Origin: Allobosea sp. LC85
GTDB taxonomy: Bacteria > Pseudomonadota > Alphaproteobacteria > Rhizobiales > Beijerinckiaceae
Length of the DNA stretch: 64,000 bases
Assembly (NCBI RefSeq): GCF_000735605.1
Contig: NZ_JPKG01000022.1
Location: 29,818-93,817 of the forward strand
Direction of reading: 5' to 3'
Shown: positions 41,532 to 49,941 of the stretch, piece after piece
Layout: every line of letters starts with the position of its first letter
Numbering within the stretch: the stretch's first letter is position 1
Notes under the pieces: model-generated
What the model was told of the DNA's origin: nothing
Databases searched by the model: none
What the model saw: the letters and a program-made list of their open reading frames with translations, nothing else
Translations under genes and position numbers: made by a program

Positions 41532-41608
41532 AGTGTGATCTTCAGGGGGCTCGGCACTTCACGAAACAGGGGCGAAGACGAAGCAGAGCCCCGCGGCAGG
41601 AGCTTTCG

Positions 41609-44122
41609 GTGTCCGGTCTCGATCTCTATCGCGCCAAGCGCGACTTCACCCGCACGAAGGAGCCGCAGGGCAAATCGATCAGGCGCAAGGCCGCCGATCG
41701 GGGAAGCGCCTTCGTCATTCACAAGCATGCGGCGAGCAGGCTGCATTACGACCTGCGGCTCGAACATGACGGCGTGCTCTGGTCATGGGCCGTCACCCGC
41801 GGCCCGAGCCTGGATCCAGACGACAAGCGCCTGGCGGTCCATGTCGAGGATCACCCGCTTGAATATGGCGGCTTCGAGGGAACCATTCCGGCGGGGCAAT
41901 ACGGCGCAGGCTCGGTCATCATCTGGGATGAAGGCAAATGGCTGCCCGACGGGGATCCCGACGCCGGCCTGCGAAAAGGGCATCTCGCCTTCGCACTCGA
42001 GGGCCATAAGCTTGCCGGACACTGGCATCTGGTCCGGTTGAAACCACGCCGTGGCGAAAAGCGCGAGAACTGGCTGCTGATCAAGGTCGACGACGAGGCT
42101 GCGCGCAGCGACGAGGACATCCTCGAAGTGGCCCCGAACTCCGTGAAATCCGGGCTGAGCGTCGAGGAAGTCGGCCGCTCCGAGGCTCATGGCAAGGAGT
42201 GGACGAGCAATCGCGGCGGGGCGCGAAAGGCAGCGAGCGGGAAGGCTGGAGCCTCCCGCGCCGACACGATGCCCCGCTTCGTTCCGCCCTGTCTTGCGAC
42301 GCTTCAAGCGAAGCCGCCGGCGGGCGAGATGTGGTTGCATGAAGTCAAATTCGACGGCTACCGACTGCAGGCCCGCATCCACGACAGCGAGGTCGCCCTG
42401 CTGACGCGCACGGGGCTTGATTGGACCGAGCGCTTCGGGACAGGGCTGCGTGACGCATTCGCGGATCTGCCTTGCAAAGCGGCGCTGATCGACGGCGAAG
42501 TCGTGGCGCTGAACGAGACCGGAGTTTCGTCTTTCTCTGCCCTGCAGGCGGCCCTCTCCGATGGCAAGATCGGCGCCCTCGTCTTCTTCGCCTTCGATCT
42601 GCTCCATCTCGACGGGGACGATCTGATGGAGGAACCCCTGATCGCGCGCAAGAAGCATCTGGAGGCGCTGCTGAAGGACGCTGGCGAGAATGAACTGTTG
42701 CGGTTCAGCGAGCATTTCGTCGAACCCGGCGAGACCATGCTGCGTCATGCCTGCCGCATGGGCCTGGAGGGCGTCGTCTCGAAACGCAGTGACGCTCCCT
42801 ATCGCAGCGGCCGGGGCCGCGACTGGATCAAGTCGAAATGCATCCAGCGCCAGGAATTCGTGATCGCGGGCTATGTCCCATCGACCGTCTCAAGCCGACA
42901 ACTGCGCTCGATCCTGATGGGCTATTACGAGGGCAAGGTGTTCAAGCCTGCCGGGCGCGTCGGCACCGGCTTTACCCGGAGCTCGGCCGCAGCGCTCAAG
43001 ACGAAGCTCGACCGGCTGAAGACGGAGACATCTTCGTTCGAGGGCGCGGCGGCGCGGGAGCGCGGTATCGTCTGGGTCAAGCCGAAGCTCGTGGCCGAGA
43101 TCGAGTTTCGCAGCTGGACGGCGTCGAAGACGCTGCGGCACGCTTCCTTCCTTGGACTCCGCGACGACAAGCCCGCCAACGAGGTGAGGGCCGAATTGCC
43201 AATGAAACCGCAAACCAAAGCAAGTCCAAAGCCGGCGCCCGGCAAGGCCGGAAAGGCCAAGCACCCGCCCATGACGACGAGCATCGTGCTCAGCAATCCC
43301 GATAAGGCGCTATGGCCCGATATTGGCCTGACCAAGCAGGGGCTGCTCGATTTCTACGCACATGTCTGGCCGCGGATGGAGCCTTTCGTCGTCGGGCGGC
43401 CGCTCAGCCTGCTGCGCGCGCCGGATGGCATCGACGGGCAGACCTTCTTCCAGAAGCACGCTTCCCCCGGCATGCCCGATGTGATTGCGCGACACCGCGA
43501 CAGCGATGGCGAGGAACTGCTCTTCATCAAAGATTTCGACGGGCTTGCTGCTCTGGTGCAGTTCGGCACCGTCGAGGTCCATGTCTGGGGAGCGACCATG
43601 GCCGAGATCGAAACCCCGGATCAACTGATCTTCGACATGGATCCCGATCCGGGCATCACGCTCGATCACCTGCGCAAGGCAACGATCGCCGTACGCGACC
43701 GGCTTGGCGAGCTCGGATTCACCGGTTTCCTCAAGACTTCGGGTGGCAAGGGCTATCACGTCGTCGTGCCGTTGAAGCCAGTGGCCGATTGGGCTCAGGT
43801 CAAGACCTTCGCCCGCGATTTCGCCAAGGCGATGGAGCAGGCCGAGCCGCAGCGCTTTACCGCGACGCTGTCAAAGAAGGCCAGGAAGGGCCGCATCTTC
43901 ATCGACTATCTCCGAAACGGCCGGGAGGCGACGGCGATCGCTCCTTATTCGACCCGGGCGCGCCCGGGTGCCCCGGTGGCGATGCCGATATCCTGGGAAG
44001 CGATCGAGGAGATCGCGCCGAACGGTTGCACTGCGACCGACAGTGCGGCTGATCTCCCGCCGGACGGCGGCTGGTCCGAGTTCAGGCGCTCCGCGCGTCC
44101 CCTGAAGCGGGACAAGCCGTAG
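41609..44122 (+). CDS. ligD: DNA ligase D (phosphoesterase-ligase-polymerase)
   Basis: An 837-residue multifunctional non-homologous end-joining enzyme in the order PE-LIG-POL. The 3'-phosphoesterase domain (about residues 5-165) has HKHAASRLHYDLRLEHDG. The ATP-dependent ligase domain (about 220-525) has the intact nucleotidyl lysine Lys247 in HEVKFDGYRL, DGEVVAL, FFAFDLLHLDG and GVVSKRSDAPYRSG. The primase-like polymerase domain (from about 550) has LIFDMDPDPG and LKTSGGKGYHVVVPL. It starts at GTG 41609 after GCAGGAG. It ends 4 bases before the topoisomerase gene. Confidence 0.97.
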   Translation: MSGLDLYRAKRDFTRTKEPQGKSIRRKAADRGSAFVIHKHAASRLHYDLRLEHDGVLWSWAVTRGPSLDPDDKRLAVHVEDHPLEYGGFEGTIPAGQYGAGSVIIWDEGKWLPDGDPDAGLRKGHLAFALEGHKLAGHWHLVRLKPRRGEKRENWLLIKVDDEAARSDEDILEVAPNSVKSGLSVEEVGRSEAHGKEWTSNRGGARKAASGKAGASRADTMPRFVPPCLATLQAKPPAGEMWLHEVKFDGYRLQARIHDSEVALLTRTGLDWTERFGTGLRDAFADLPCKAALIDGEVVALNETGVSSFSALQAALSDGKIGALVFFAFDLLHLDGDDLMEEPLIARKKHLEALLKDAGENELLRFSEHFVEPGETMLRHACRMGLEGVVSKRSDAPYRSGRGRDWIKSKCIQRQEFVIAGYVPSTVSSRQLRSILMGYYEGKVFKPAGRVGTGFTRSSAAALKTKLDRLKTETSSFEGAAARERGIVWVKPKLVAEIEFRSWTASKTLRHASFLGLRDDKPANEVRAELPMKPQTKASPKPAPGKAGKAKHPPMTTSIVLSNPDKALWPDIGLTKQGLLDFYAHVWPRMEPFVVGRPLSLLRAPDGIDGQTFFQKHASPGMPDVIARHRDSDGEELLFIKDFDGLAALVQFGTVEVHVWGATMAEIETPDQLIFDMDPDPGITLDHLRKATIAVRDRLGELGFTGFLKTSGGKGYHVVVPLKPVADWAQVKTFARDFAKAMEQAEPQRFTATLSKKARKGRIFIDYLRNGREATAIAPYSTRARPGAPVAMPISWEAIEEIAPNGCTATDSAADLPPDGGWSEFRRSARPLKRDKP

Positions 44123-44126
44123 GGAC

Positions 44127-45140
44127 ATGGCCGCGGACAAGCCATCCCGCGCCCCTGGACGGCTGCGGATCGTCAACCCCGCGGACTTGACGATCCGCAG
44201 GGTCGGCCGCGGCAGAGGCTTTGCCTATATCGACGACGCAGATGCTCTCGTGCGGGATCGGGCCACGCTTGAGCGGATCCGCTCACTCGTGATTCCTCCG
44301 GCGTATTGCGAGGTCCGCATTGCGACCGATCCGCGGACCCATCTCCAGGCGATCGGGCGGGACGAGGCCGGGCGGCTGCAATATCTCTATCACCCGGAGT
44401 GGGAGCGGGTCCGCGAACGCCGCAAGCTGAAGCGACTGCGGCGGCTGATCGAGGCGCTGCCCCGCCTGCGCAGGGCGGTTGCCGATGATCTGAAGGCGCG
44501 TCCGCTCTGCCGCAGGAAAGCGCTGGCCTGCGCGGTCGCCATCATCGATCGCTGCCATCTGCGCATCGGCGGCGAGCCATACGCAAAAAGCAATGGCAGC
44601 CATGGTGCGTCGACGCTCCTCAAGCGCCATGTCGAATTGACCGCCTCGCGGATCGACCTGCTGTTTCGTGGCAAGGGCGGAAAACAGATCGCGTGCTCGC
44701 TGCAGGATGGCTCGCTTGCCCGCGCATTGGGCCGGATCGCGGCGCTGCCCGGCCGGCGGCTGCTGCAATACCGGGACGATGACGGCACTGTGGTGCCGGT
44801 CCATGCCGCCGACATCAACGCCTATCTCCGCGAGGTCTCGGGACTCGCCATCAGCGCCAAGGATCTGAGGATGCTGGCGGGCAACGCCGCGGCAGCAGAG
44901 CTGCTGCTTGCCAGCCAGATCATCACCGGCGACGGCAGCGAGAAGCGGCAGCTCGCCGAGGTCATGCGCGCCGTCTCGGAGCAGTTGGCGAACACGCCTG
45001 CCGTGACACGCAAAAGCTATGTCCACGCCATCGTGGTGAACGCCTATGCCAACGGCAAGCTCGCAGCCTCCTTCGAAAAGGTCCGCGCCGGGGGCGGTTG
45101 TTCCCGCATCGAGAGGGCCCTTGCCTTGCTTGCTGCATGA
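44127..45140 (+). CDS. DNA topoisomerase IB
   Basis: A 337-residue poxvirus-type topoisomerase that relaxes supercoils by a 3'-phosphotyrosyl intermediate. The active-site residues are in place: Arg in CHLRIGGEPYAKSNGSHG, Lys in FRGKGGKQIA, Arg in SAKDLRMLAGN, Asn in LANTPAVTRKSY and the nucleophile Tyr298. The KDFRTW-HGT motif of most relatives is altered to KDLRMLAGN, keeping the Arg. It forms an operon with ligD (4-base gap) and may assist end joining or simply be co-induced. Confidence 0.93.
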   Translation: MAADKPSRAPGRLRIVNPADLTIRRVGRGRGFAYIDDADALVRDRATLERIRSLVIPPAYCEVRIATDPRTHLQAIGRDEAGRLQYLYHPEWERVRERRKLKRLRRLIEALPRLRRAVADDLKARPLCRRKALACAVAIIDRCHLRIGGEPYAKSNGSHGASTLLKRHVELTASRIDLLFRGKGGKQIACSLQDGSLARALGRIAALPGRRLLQYRDDDGTVVPVHAADINAYLREVSGLAISAKDLRMLAGNAAAAELLLASQIITGDGSEKRQLAEVMRAVSEQLANTPAVTRKSYVHAIVVNAYANGKLAASFEKVRAGGGCSRIERALALLAA

Positions 45141-45271
45141 GGTGCGTCACCATCGCATGATCAGGCCGAAGCCGAGCCTGTCATCGCGCCCCTGTTCCAG
45201 ATCAGGACGAGTCGTGGATATGCGATCTTTTGCGTTGCGAACAAAACGCGAAAAATGATCGAATATGAGAC

Positions 45272-47344
45272 ATGTTCGCTCTCGATTCGCTGGTGCCGCC
45301 AAGCTATCTCGACAGACTCAACCCCGCGCAGCGCCGCGCGGTCGAGCATGGCGTCGGCGCGCGGCCCGGTCCCTTGCTGGTGATCGCGGGGGCGGGATCC
45401 GGCAAGACCAACACGCTCGCGCACCGCGTCGCGCATCTGATCCTGAACGGTGCCGATCCGCGCCGCATGATGATGCTGACATTCTCCCGCCGCGCGGCGG
45501 CCGAGATGGCAAGGCGGGTGGAGCGCATCGCTCGCGAGGTTTTGGGCGAGGGGGCAGCCGTCATGACCGACGCGTTGACCTGGGCGGGGACCTTCCACAG
45601 CGTGGGAGCAAGGCTGCTTCGAGACTATGCGCCCGAGCTTGGGCTCGATCCGAACTTCACAATTCACGACCGCGAGGACAGCGCCGACCTGATGAATCTC
45701 GCTCGCCACGAGCTTGGCTATTCGAAAACGGAAGAGCGCTTTCCCAAGAAGGGGACCTGCCTTGCGATCTATTCGCGCTGTGTGAATGCCGAAGAGCCGA
45801 TCGAGGCCGTGCTGGGCGCCGCCTTTCCCTGGTGCGCATCATGGGCAGGGGAGCTGAAGCAGCTCTTTTCGGCCTATGTCGAGGCCAAGCAGGCGCAGAA
45901 CGTCCTTGATTACGACGATCTCCTGCTGTGCTGGGCGCAAGCCGCGAGCGAGCCCAGCCTTGCCGCTGAAATGGGCGGTCGCTTCGACTATGTCTTCGTC
46001 GACGAGTATCAGGATACCAACAAGTTGCAGGCCTCGATCCTGCTCGCGCTCAAGCCCGATGGTCAGGGCCTCACCGTCGTCGGCGATGACGCGCAATCGA
46101 TCTACTCGTTCCGCGCCGCCGAGATCCGCAACATCCTCGATTTCCCCCAGGCTTTCAGCCCGCCGGCGCAGGTGGTCACGCTCGACCAGAACTATCGGTC
46201 GAACCAGCCCATCCTGGCCGCCGCAAATGGGGTGATCGAACTCGCCCGCGAACGCTTTACCAAGAACCTCTGGACCGATCGTCAGTCGGCCGGCAAGCCC
46301 CAGCTCGTCAATGTTCGCGACGAAGCCGACCAGGCGCGCTTCGTCGCCACCCGGGTGCTGGAGAACAGGGAAGCGGGTCACGCGCTGAAGCAGCAGGCCG
46401 TGCTGTTTCGCGCCTCGCATCACAGCGGGCCGCTCGAGGTCGAGCTGACACGGCGCAATATTCCGTACAAGAAGTTCGGGGGGCTGAAGTTCCTAGATGC
46501 CGCCCATGTCAAGGACATGCTGGCGATGCTGCGCTTCGCCGAGAACCCGCGCGACAGGGTTGCCGGGTTTCGCTTGCTGCAATTGCTTCCCGGCGTCGGG
46601 CCGACCTCCGCGCAACGCGTGCTCGATCAGGCCGGCACGGCGAATGATTTCGCAACAGGCCTTGCGGAGCTGTCTGCACCCGCGCGTTCGGGCGATTCCT
46701 GGCCGGATTTCGTCACGACATTTCGGGCGCTCCGCTCAGGCATAGGCTGGCCGGCCGAGATCGAGCGGGCCCGTCTCTGGTACGACCCTCATCTCGAGCG
46801 CATGCATGAGGATTTCACCACGCGTCGCGCGGATCTGGTTCAATTGGAGCAGATCGCCAGTGGTTATCCTTCCCGCGAACGCTTCCTCACCGAACTCACC
46901 CTCAACCCGCCCGACGCGACGAGCGATGAGGCGGGGCCGCCATCGCTGGACGAGGATTTTCTCATCCTCTCGACCATCCACTCCGCCAAGGGACAGGAAT
47001 GGAAGTCAGTCTTCCTGTTGAACACGGTGGATGGCTGTCTCCCCAGTGACCTCGCCGTCGGAGAAACCGCGGAGATCGAGGAGGAGCGCAGGTTGCTCTA
47101 TGTCGCGATGACACGTGCCAGGGATGACCTGCATCTGGTCGTGCCGCAGCGCTTCTTCACCCATGGCCAGCCGGTTCGAGGGGATCGGCATGTCTACGCC
47201 GCACGCACGCGGTTCATCCCGCACGCCCTGCTGCACCTGTTCGAGCAGACGACCTGGCCAATCGAGCAAGCTCAGTCCGCGACGCGGCAGCGCAGCGGCG
47301 TGAGAATCGACGTCTCGGCACGGCTCAAGGGCATGTGGCGTTGA
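45272..47344 (+). CDS. UvrD/Rep-family ATP-dependent DNA helicase
   Basis: A 690-residue superfamily 1A helicase. The motifs appear in order: Q-motif LNPAQRRAVEHG, Walker A VIAGAGSGKTNTLAHRV, MLTFSRRAAAEMARRV, Walker B DYVFVDEYQDTNKLQ, GDDAQSIYSFRAAE, LDQNYRSNQPI, STIHSAKGQEWKSVFLLN and LLYVAMTRARDDL. It unwinds DNA 3' to 5' in repair or replication restart. It lies in the NHEJ block, 131 bases after the topoisomerase gene. Its C-terminal end is shorter than full-length UvrD. Confidence 0.94.
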   Translation: MFALDSLVPPSYLDRLNPAQRRAVEHGVGARPGPLLVIAGAGSGKTNTLAHRVAHLILNGADPRRMMMLTFSRRAAAEMARRVERIAREVLGEGAAVMTDALTWAGTFHSVGARLLRDYAPELGLDPNFTIHDREDSADLMNLARHELGYSKTEERFPKKGTCLAIYSRCVNAEEPIEAVLGAAFPWCASWAGELKQLFSAYVEAKQAQNVLDYDDLLLCWAQAASEPSLAAEMGGRFDYVFVDEYQDTNKLQASILLALKPDGQGLTVVGDDAQSIYSFRAAEIRNILDFPQAFSPPAQVVTLDQNYRSNQPILAAANGVIELARERFTKNLWTDRQSAGKPQLVNVRDEADQARFVATRVLENREAGHALKQQAVLFRASHHSGPLEVELTRRNIPYKKFGGLKFLDAAHVKDMLAMLRFAENPRDRVAGFRLLQLLPGVGPTSAQRVLDQAGTANDFATGLAELSAPARSGDSWPDFVTTFRALRSGIGWPAEIERARLWYDPHLERMHEDFTTRRADLVQLEQIASGYPSRERFLTELTLNPPDATSDEAGPPSLDEDFLILSTIHSAKGQEWKSVFLLNTVDGCLPSDLAVGETAEIEEERRLLYVAMTRARDDLHLVVPQRFFTHGQPVRGDRHVYAARTRFIPHALLHLFEQTTWPIEQAQSATRQRSGVRIDVSARLKGMWR

Positions 47345-47390
47345 AGCATCAGTCCGAAAGTGGGATTGCGTTTTCGCGGAAGGCCGATGC
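47345..47390. repeat. Dispersed palindromic repeat, family A (copy 2, diverged)
   Basis: GCATC (47346-47350) and GATGC (47386-47390) bound a sequence that follows the family order CCGAAA-GTGG-ATT-GCG-TTTTCG. It begins directly after the helicase stop codon. Several positions differ from the copies at 27842 and 54854. Confidence 0.6.
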
Positions 47391-47509
47391 AATCACAGGA
47401 CGCCCGATTGGCGCCGGCCCGCATTTTGCTTCCTCCCCTCAAGCTCTCGTTAACCTGGAAACCGCAGCCTTCCTTGCTGACCTGACTCAACTTTAATTGG
47501 AGTTCCTCT

Positions 47510-47761
47510 ATGGATGCCTTCACGATGGTGATCGTTGCCTGCATCTCCGGCGAAGCAAATTGCACTGCCGCCCGGATCAGCGAACAGGGCTTCACGACGG
47601 CGCAGGCCTGCGAAGCCCGCATCGACGACATCGCGCGCTCGATGACGGTGGAGTTCGGAAAGCGACCGGAATTCAAGGGCCGTCAGGTCACCTATGACGT
47701 TTCCTGCATGGACAAGGATCAGCTCTGGCACAAGCTTGGCGTGACCCAGGCGGAGATCTGA
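47510..47761 (+). CDS. Small protein of unknown function (83 residues)
   Basis: The start follows TTGGAG. The protein begins MDAFTMVIVACISGEANC and has four cysteines in total (CISGEANC, QACEAR, DVSCMD), spaced widely, which could form disulfides if it is exported; the N terminus is hydrophobic but too short for a convincing signal peptide. The rest is mixed alpha/beta with VEFGKRPEFKGRQVTYDVSC in two parts (VEFGKRPEFKG, RQVTYDVSC). No family is recognised. It lies between the helicase gene and the convergent ligase-like gene. Confidence 0.65.
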   Translation: MDAFTMVIVACISGEANCTAARISEQGFTTAQACEARIDDIARSMTVEFGKRPEFKGRQVTYDVSCMDKDQLWHKLGVTQAEI

Positions 47762-47831
47762 TAGCCGCCGCTGGCGACGCCCTGGTCTCTCGCGGCTCGC
47801 GCGTTTTCGAACTCCGGTCGGCGGAGGGCTT

Positions 47832-48890
47832 CTATGCCTCGCCCAACTGAAGGATCTTCGCCGCATCGGCTTCGTCGCGCAGGCCCTTGTAAGTCGCGTG
47901 GCGAAGCTTGCCATCGTCGGTCCAGCCCCGGAATTCGATCTCGGCAGCCAGCACTGGCGAAACCCAGCGCACGCCCGTTCGCTGGGTCGCTATGGGGGGA
48001 CGTGGAACGAACCTCGCGTCCAGACGCGTCTTCAGGGCCGCGCCGGCCGCATCGGTCCAGCCGTTGCCGGCACCACCGACATAGACCAGACCATCGGCTT
48101 TCGCCGCTGCGAGCAGGAGCCTGCCAATTCCGCCATAGCCGACTGATGGCTCATATCCGACAATGGCGAAGGTCTCGGACTGGATGCACTTGATCTTGAG
48201 CCACTCACCCCCGCGGCCGGAGCGATAGGGCGCATCCAGGCGCTTGGCGATGATGCCCTCGAGACCGAGCTTGCAGGCAAGCGTGTAGAATGCCTCTCCG
48301 TCGGCAATCACGTCCTCGCTCAGCAGGATTCCGGGAGGGGCGCTATCGATTGCGTCGGCCAGGATCTCGCGCCTCTGCGAAAGCGGCAGGTGCCGCAGAT
48401 CCTGTCCGTTGAGGTAGAGGATATCAAAGGCAAACAGGGTCGCGAACTCGGCGCTGTCCTTGCCTTCTCGCCCTCCGAGCGCTTGCTGCAGTGCTAAGAA
48501 ATCCGACTTTCCGCTCCGGTCGAGTATGACGGCCTCACCATCGAGGATGGCGCTGTCGACGACGATTTGCTTCGCGGCCGCCACGATCGCGGGGAAACGG
48601 GTCGTCCAATCCCGGCCATCTCGCGTGAGCAGGCGCACCTCGCGCGATGGCTCGATGTGAACGGCAAGCCGGTAGCCCTCCCATTCCACCTCGAAGGACC
48701 AGCTTGAGCCTCTGGGGGGCTTCGCCGCCGCGCTGGCAAGGCATGGCTCGATATGGGCCGGCATGGGATCGTCACCTGGTGCGCTGTCGTCCGGGACATG
48801 GGCCTCTCCCGGTGTGGTGTCAGATGGCACAACCGTGCCTTTCAACGCCTCGGAACCGGGGCCGGACCGTGACATTTGGCGCGCGCGCAT
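47832..48890 (-). CDS. LigD-like ATP-dependent DNA ligase with catalytic lysine replaced
   Basis: A 352-residue protein with only the ligase adenylation and OB domains. It aligns with the LigD ligase domain through ILDGEAVILD, LFAFDILYLNG, LGLEGIIAKRLDAPYRSG and EWLKIKC. In motif I, however, the KxDGxR sequence reads Glu69-Trp-Glu71-Gly-Tyr-Arg74, so the AMP-accepting lysine is glutamate (codon GAA at 48686-48684). The protein should be unable to self-adenylate in the usual way. An acidic 45-residue extension precedes the domain. An EcfG-type promoter and GGAGGAG lie upstream. It is probably a structural or regulatory paralog, or an enzyme that uses pre-adenylated ends. Confidence 0.9.
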   Translation of the reverse strand: MRARQMSRSGPGSEALKGTVVPSDTTPGEAHVPDDSAPGDDPMPAHIEPCLASAAAKPPRGSSWSFEVEWEGYRLAVHIEPSREVRLLTRDGRDWTTRFPAIVAAAKQIVVDSAILDGEAVILDRSGKSDFLALQQALGGREGKDSAEFATLFAFDILYLNGQDLRHLPLSQRREILADAIDSAPPGILLSEDVIADGEAFYTLACKLGLEGIIAKRLDAPYRSGRGGEWLKIKCIQSETFAIVGYEPSVGYGGIGRLLLAAAKADGLVYVGGAGNGWTDAAGAALKTRLDARFVPRPPIATQRTGVRWVSPVLAAEIEFRGWTDDGKLRHATYKGLRDEADAAKILQLGEA

Positions 48891-48915
48891 GACGGCTTCT
48901 CCTCCACCGCAGACA

Positions 48916-48941
48916 AACGCCGGACAGCGGGCACTCGTTCC
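48916..48941 (-). promoter_or_regulatory. EcfG-type promoter of the ligase-like gene
   Basis: On the minus strand GGAAC (48941-48937), 17 bases, CGTT (48919-48916): a full match to the EcfG consensus. The ATG at 48890 lies 26 bases downstream with a strong Shine-Dalgarno between. Confidence 0.72.
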
Positions 48942-48949
48942 GATGGCGT

Positions 48950-48974
48950 GGAACTTCGTGCCGTCTCAGCAGTT
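48950..48974 (+). promoter_or_regulatory. Weak divergent EcfG-type site
   Basis: GGAAC (48950-48954), 16 bases, AGTT (48971-48974), one mismatch to CGTT. Its -35 element is back to back with that of the ligase-like gene (GTTCC-N8-GGAAC at 48937-48954). It could serve the small ORF at 49003. Confidence 0.3.
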
Positions 48975-49002
48975 AGATATAGTGGTGCTATCGGGTGCTA
49001 AC

Positions 49003-49290
49003 ATGGGTTCGCTACCTCGCGCTTTTCATCCCAAGCGGAAACCTGGACGTCCCTCCGATCGACGGGCGCTGAATGGTCGTCCCCGGCCGGCTGCCATCAT
49101 GCCGACCGAGCTGTCGCGCGAGATGTGTGAGGATGAGGACGGCAAGCGCTACGCGGTCATCGTCTGGCGGCTCTATCCCGGTCTCCGCAGCATCACCTAC
49201 ACGCTCGATAGCGGTGCCCTCGTGAATTTTGTCGACGAGCGCAGGTTCGAGATCGCCAGAACCGGCTTGATCATCACGCGGCTGGAGTGA
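49003..49290 (+). CDS. Small protein of unknown function in the NHEJ block
   Basis: A 95-residue ORF whose first part is Arg/Pro-rich and whose end (MPTELSREMCEDEDGKRY, YTLDSGALVNFVDERRFEI) looks like a folded alpha/beta domain. No strong ribosome binding site precedes 49003 or the internal ATG 49099, so the start is uncertain. It is divergent from the ligase-like gene and has a weak EcfG-type site upstream. No family is recognised. Confidence 0.45.
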   Translation: MGSLPRAFHPKRKPGRPSDRRALNGRPRPAAIMPTELSREMCEDEDGKRYAVIVWRLYPGLRSITYTLDSGALVNFVDERRFEIARTGLIITRLE

Positions 49291-49426
49291 AGGTCGGCCG
49301 ATCTCGGGCGGCTTCGATGCTAGGTTGCCCTGCGCCACGGGGAGGGTGCTCTCAATGCCCGATGGTCCCATCAAGTCGGATGGTTCTGCCAGGTCGGCGG
49401 GTTCTGCCAGATCAGAATGCCCGTCC

Positions 49427-49588
49427 ATGACGATGCGCACGCATGAAGACTATCGCGACGCGTGGGAGCGCATTCGCCAGCTCGAAGGCGTCCGGCCGAG
49501 CGCTGCCCGCGACCATGAGCTTGCTGCCCTCAAAGCGGCGGTCCAAGATTACGAGCCGCGACAGACGCCGTTGCGGCCGTCGCGATGA
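49427..49588 (+). CDS. Very small ORF of unknown function (53 residues)
   Basis: The ORF reads MTMRTHEDYRDAWERIRQLE followed by an Ala-rich helical part (DHELAALKAAVQDYE). It looks like a short helical hairpin. The region just upstream holds a repeated GGTTCTGCCAG element, so an extended N terminus is less likely. No ribosome binding site stands out. It may be a real small protein because its composition is that of a folded helix pair, but this is not proven. Confidence 0.4.
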   Translation: MTMRTHEDYRDAWERIRQLEGVRPSAARDHELAALKAAVQDYEPRQTPLRPSR

Positions 49589-49627
49589 TCTTGTGAGATC
49601 TGGGCCGCGCTCGATCGCCGGACGTGA

Positions 49628-49900
49628 TCAGGGCTCGGCGCGCGGTCTCGTTGCGCCCGCGTCCTTCATGACGAAGCGGCGCTTCGCCCCGAGCCGAGTC
49701 ACCAGTGCATCGACGAAGCGGACATCGGGGGTAAGGTTGTGTGCCCCGTTCTGGTGAGCCTTCTTCAATTGCTTGAGAAGTGCGCGGGCCGATGCTTCTG
49801 CCTCTGCAATCGACGAGGCGAGACTTGAAGGGTGAACCGTCCGTTCGCCCACGCGAACCGTTCGTTCGCCAGCGGGATCCATCCGCATGCATTCCTCCAT
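49628..49900 (-). CDS. Small protein of unknown function next to ku (90 residues)
   Basis: A basic 90-residue ORF with a helical centre (ASSIAEAEASARALLKQLKK) and a C-terminal part DVRFVDALVTRLGAKRRF. The N-terminal 20 residues contain a GERTVR duplication (RTVRVGERTVHP). A shorter start at 49888 is possible. It lies 41 bases downstream of the minus-strand ku gene in the same direction, so it may be co-transcribed with it. No family is recognised. Confidence 0.5.
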   Translation of the reverse strand: MEECMRMDPAGERTVRVGERTVHPSSLASSIAEAEASARALLKQLKKAHQNGAHNLTPDVRFVDALVTRLGAKRRFVMKDAGATRPRAEP

Positions 49901-49941
49901 CTACATCTTGGCGCTCGGCCTCCGGTGTCGGCAAGCCTTGG

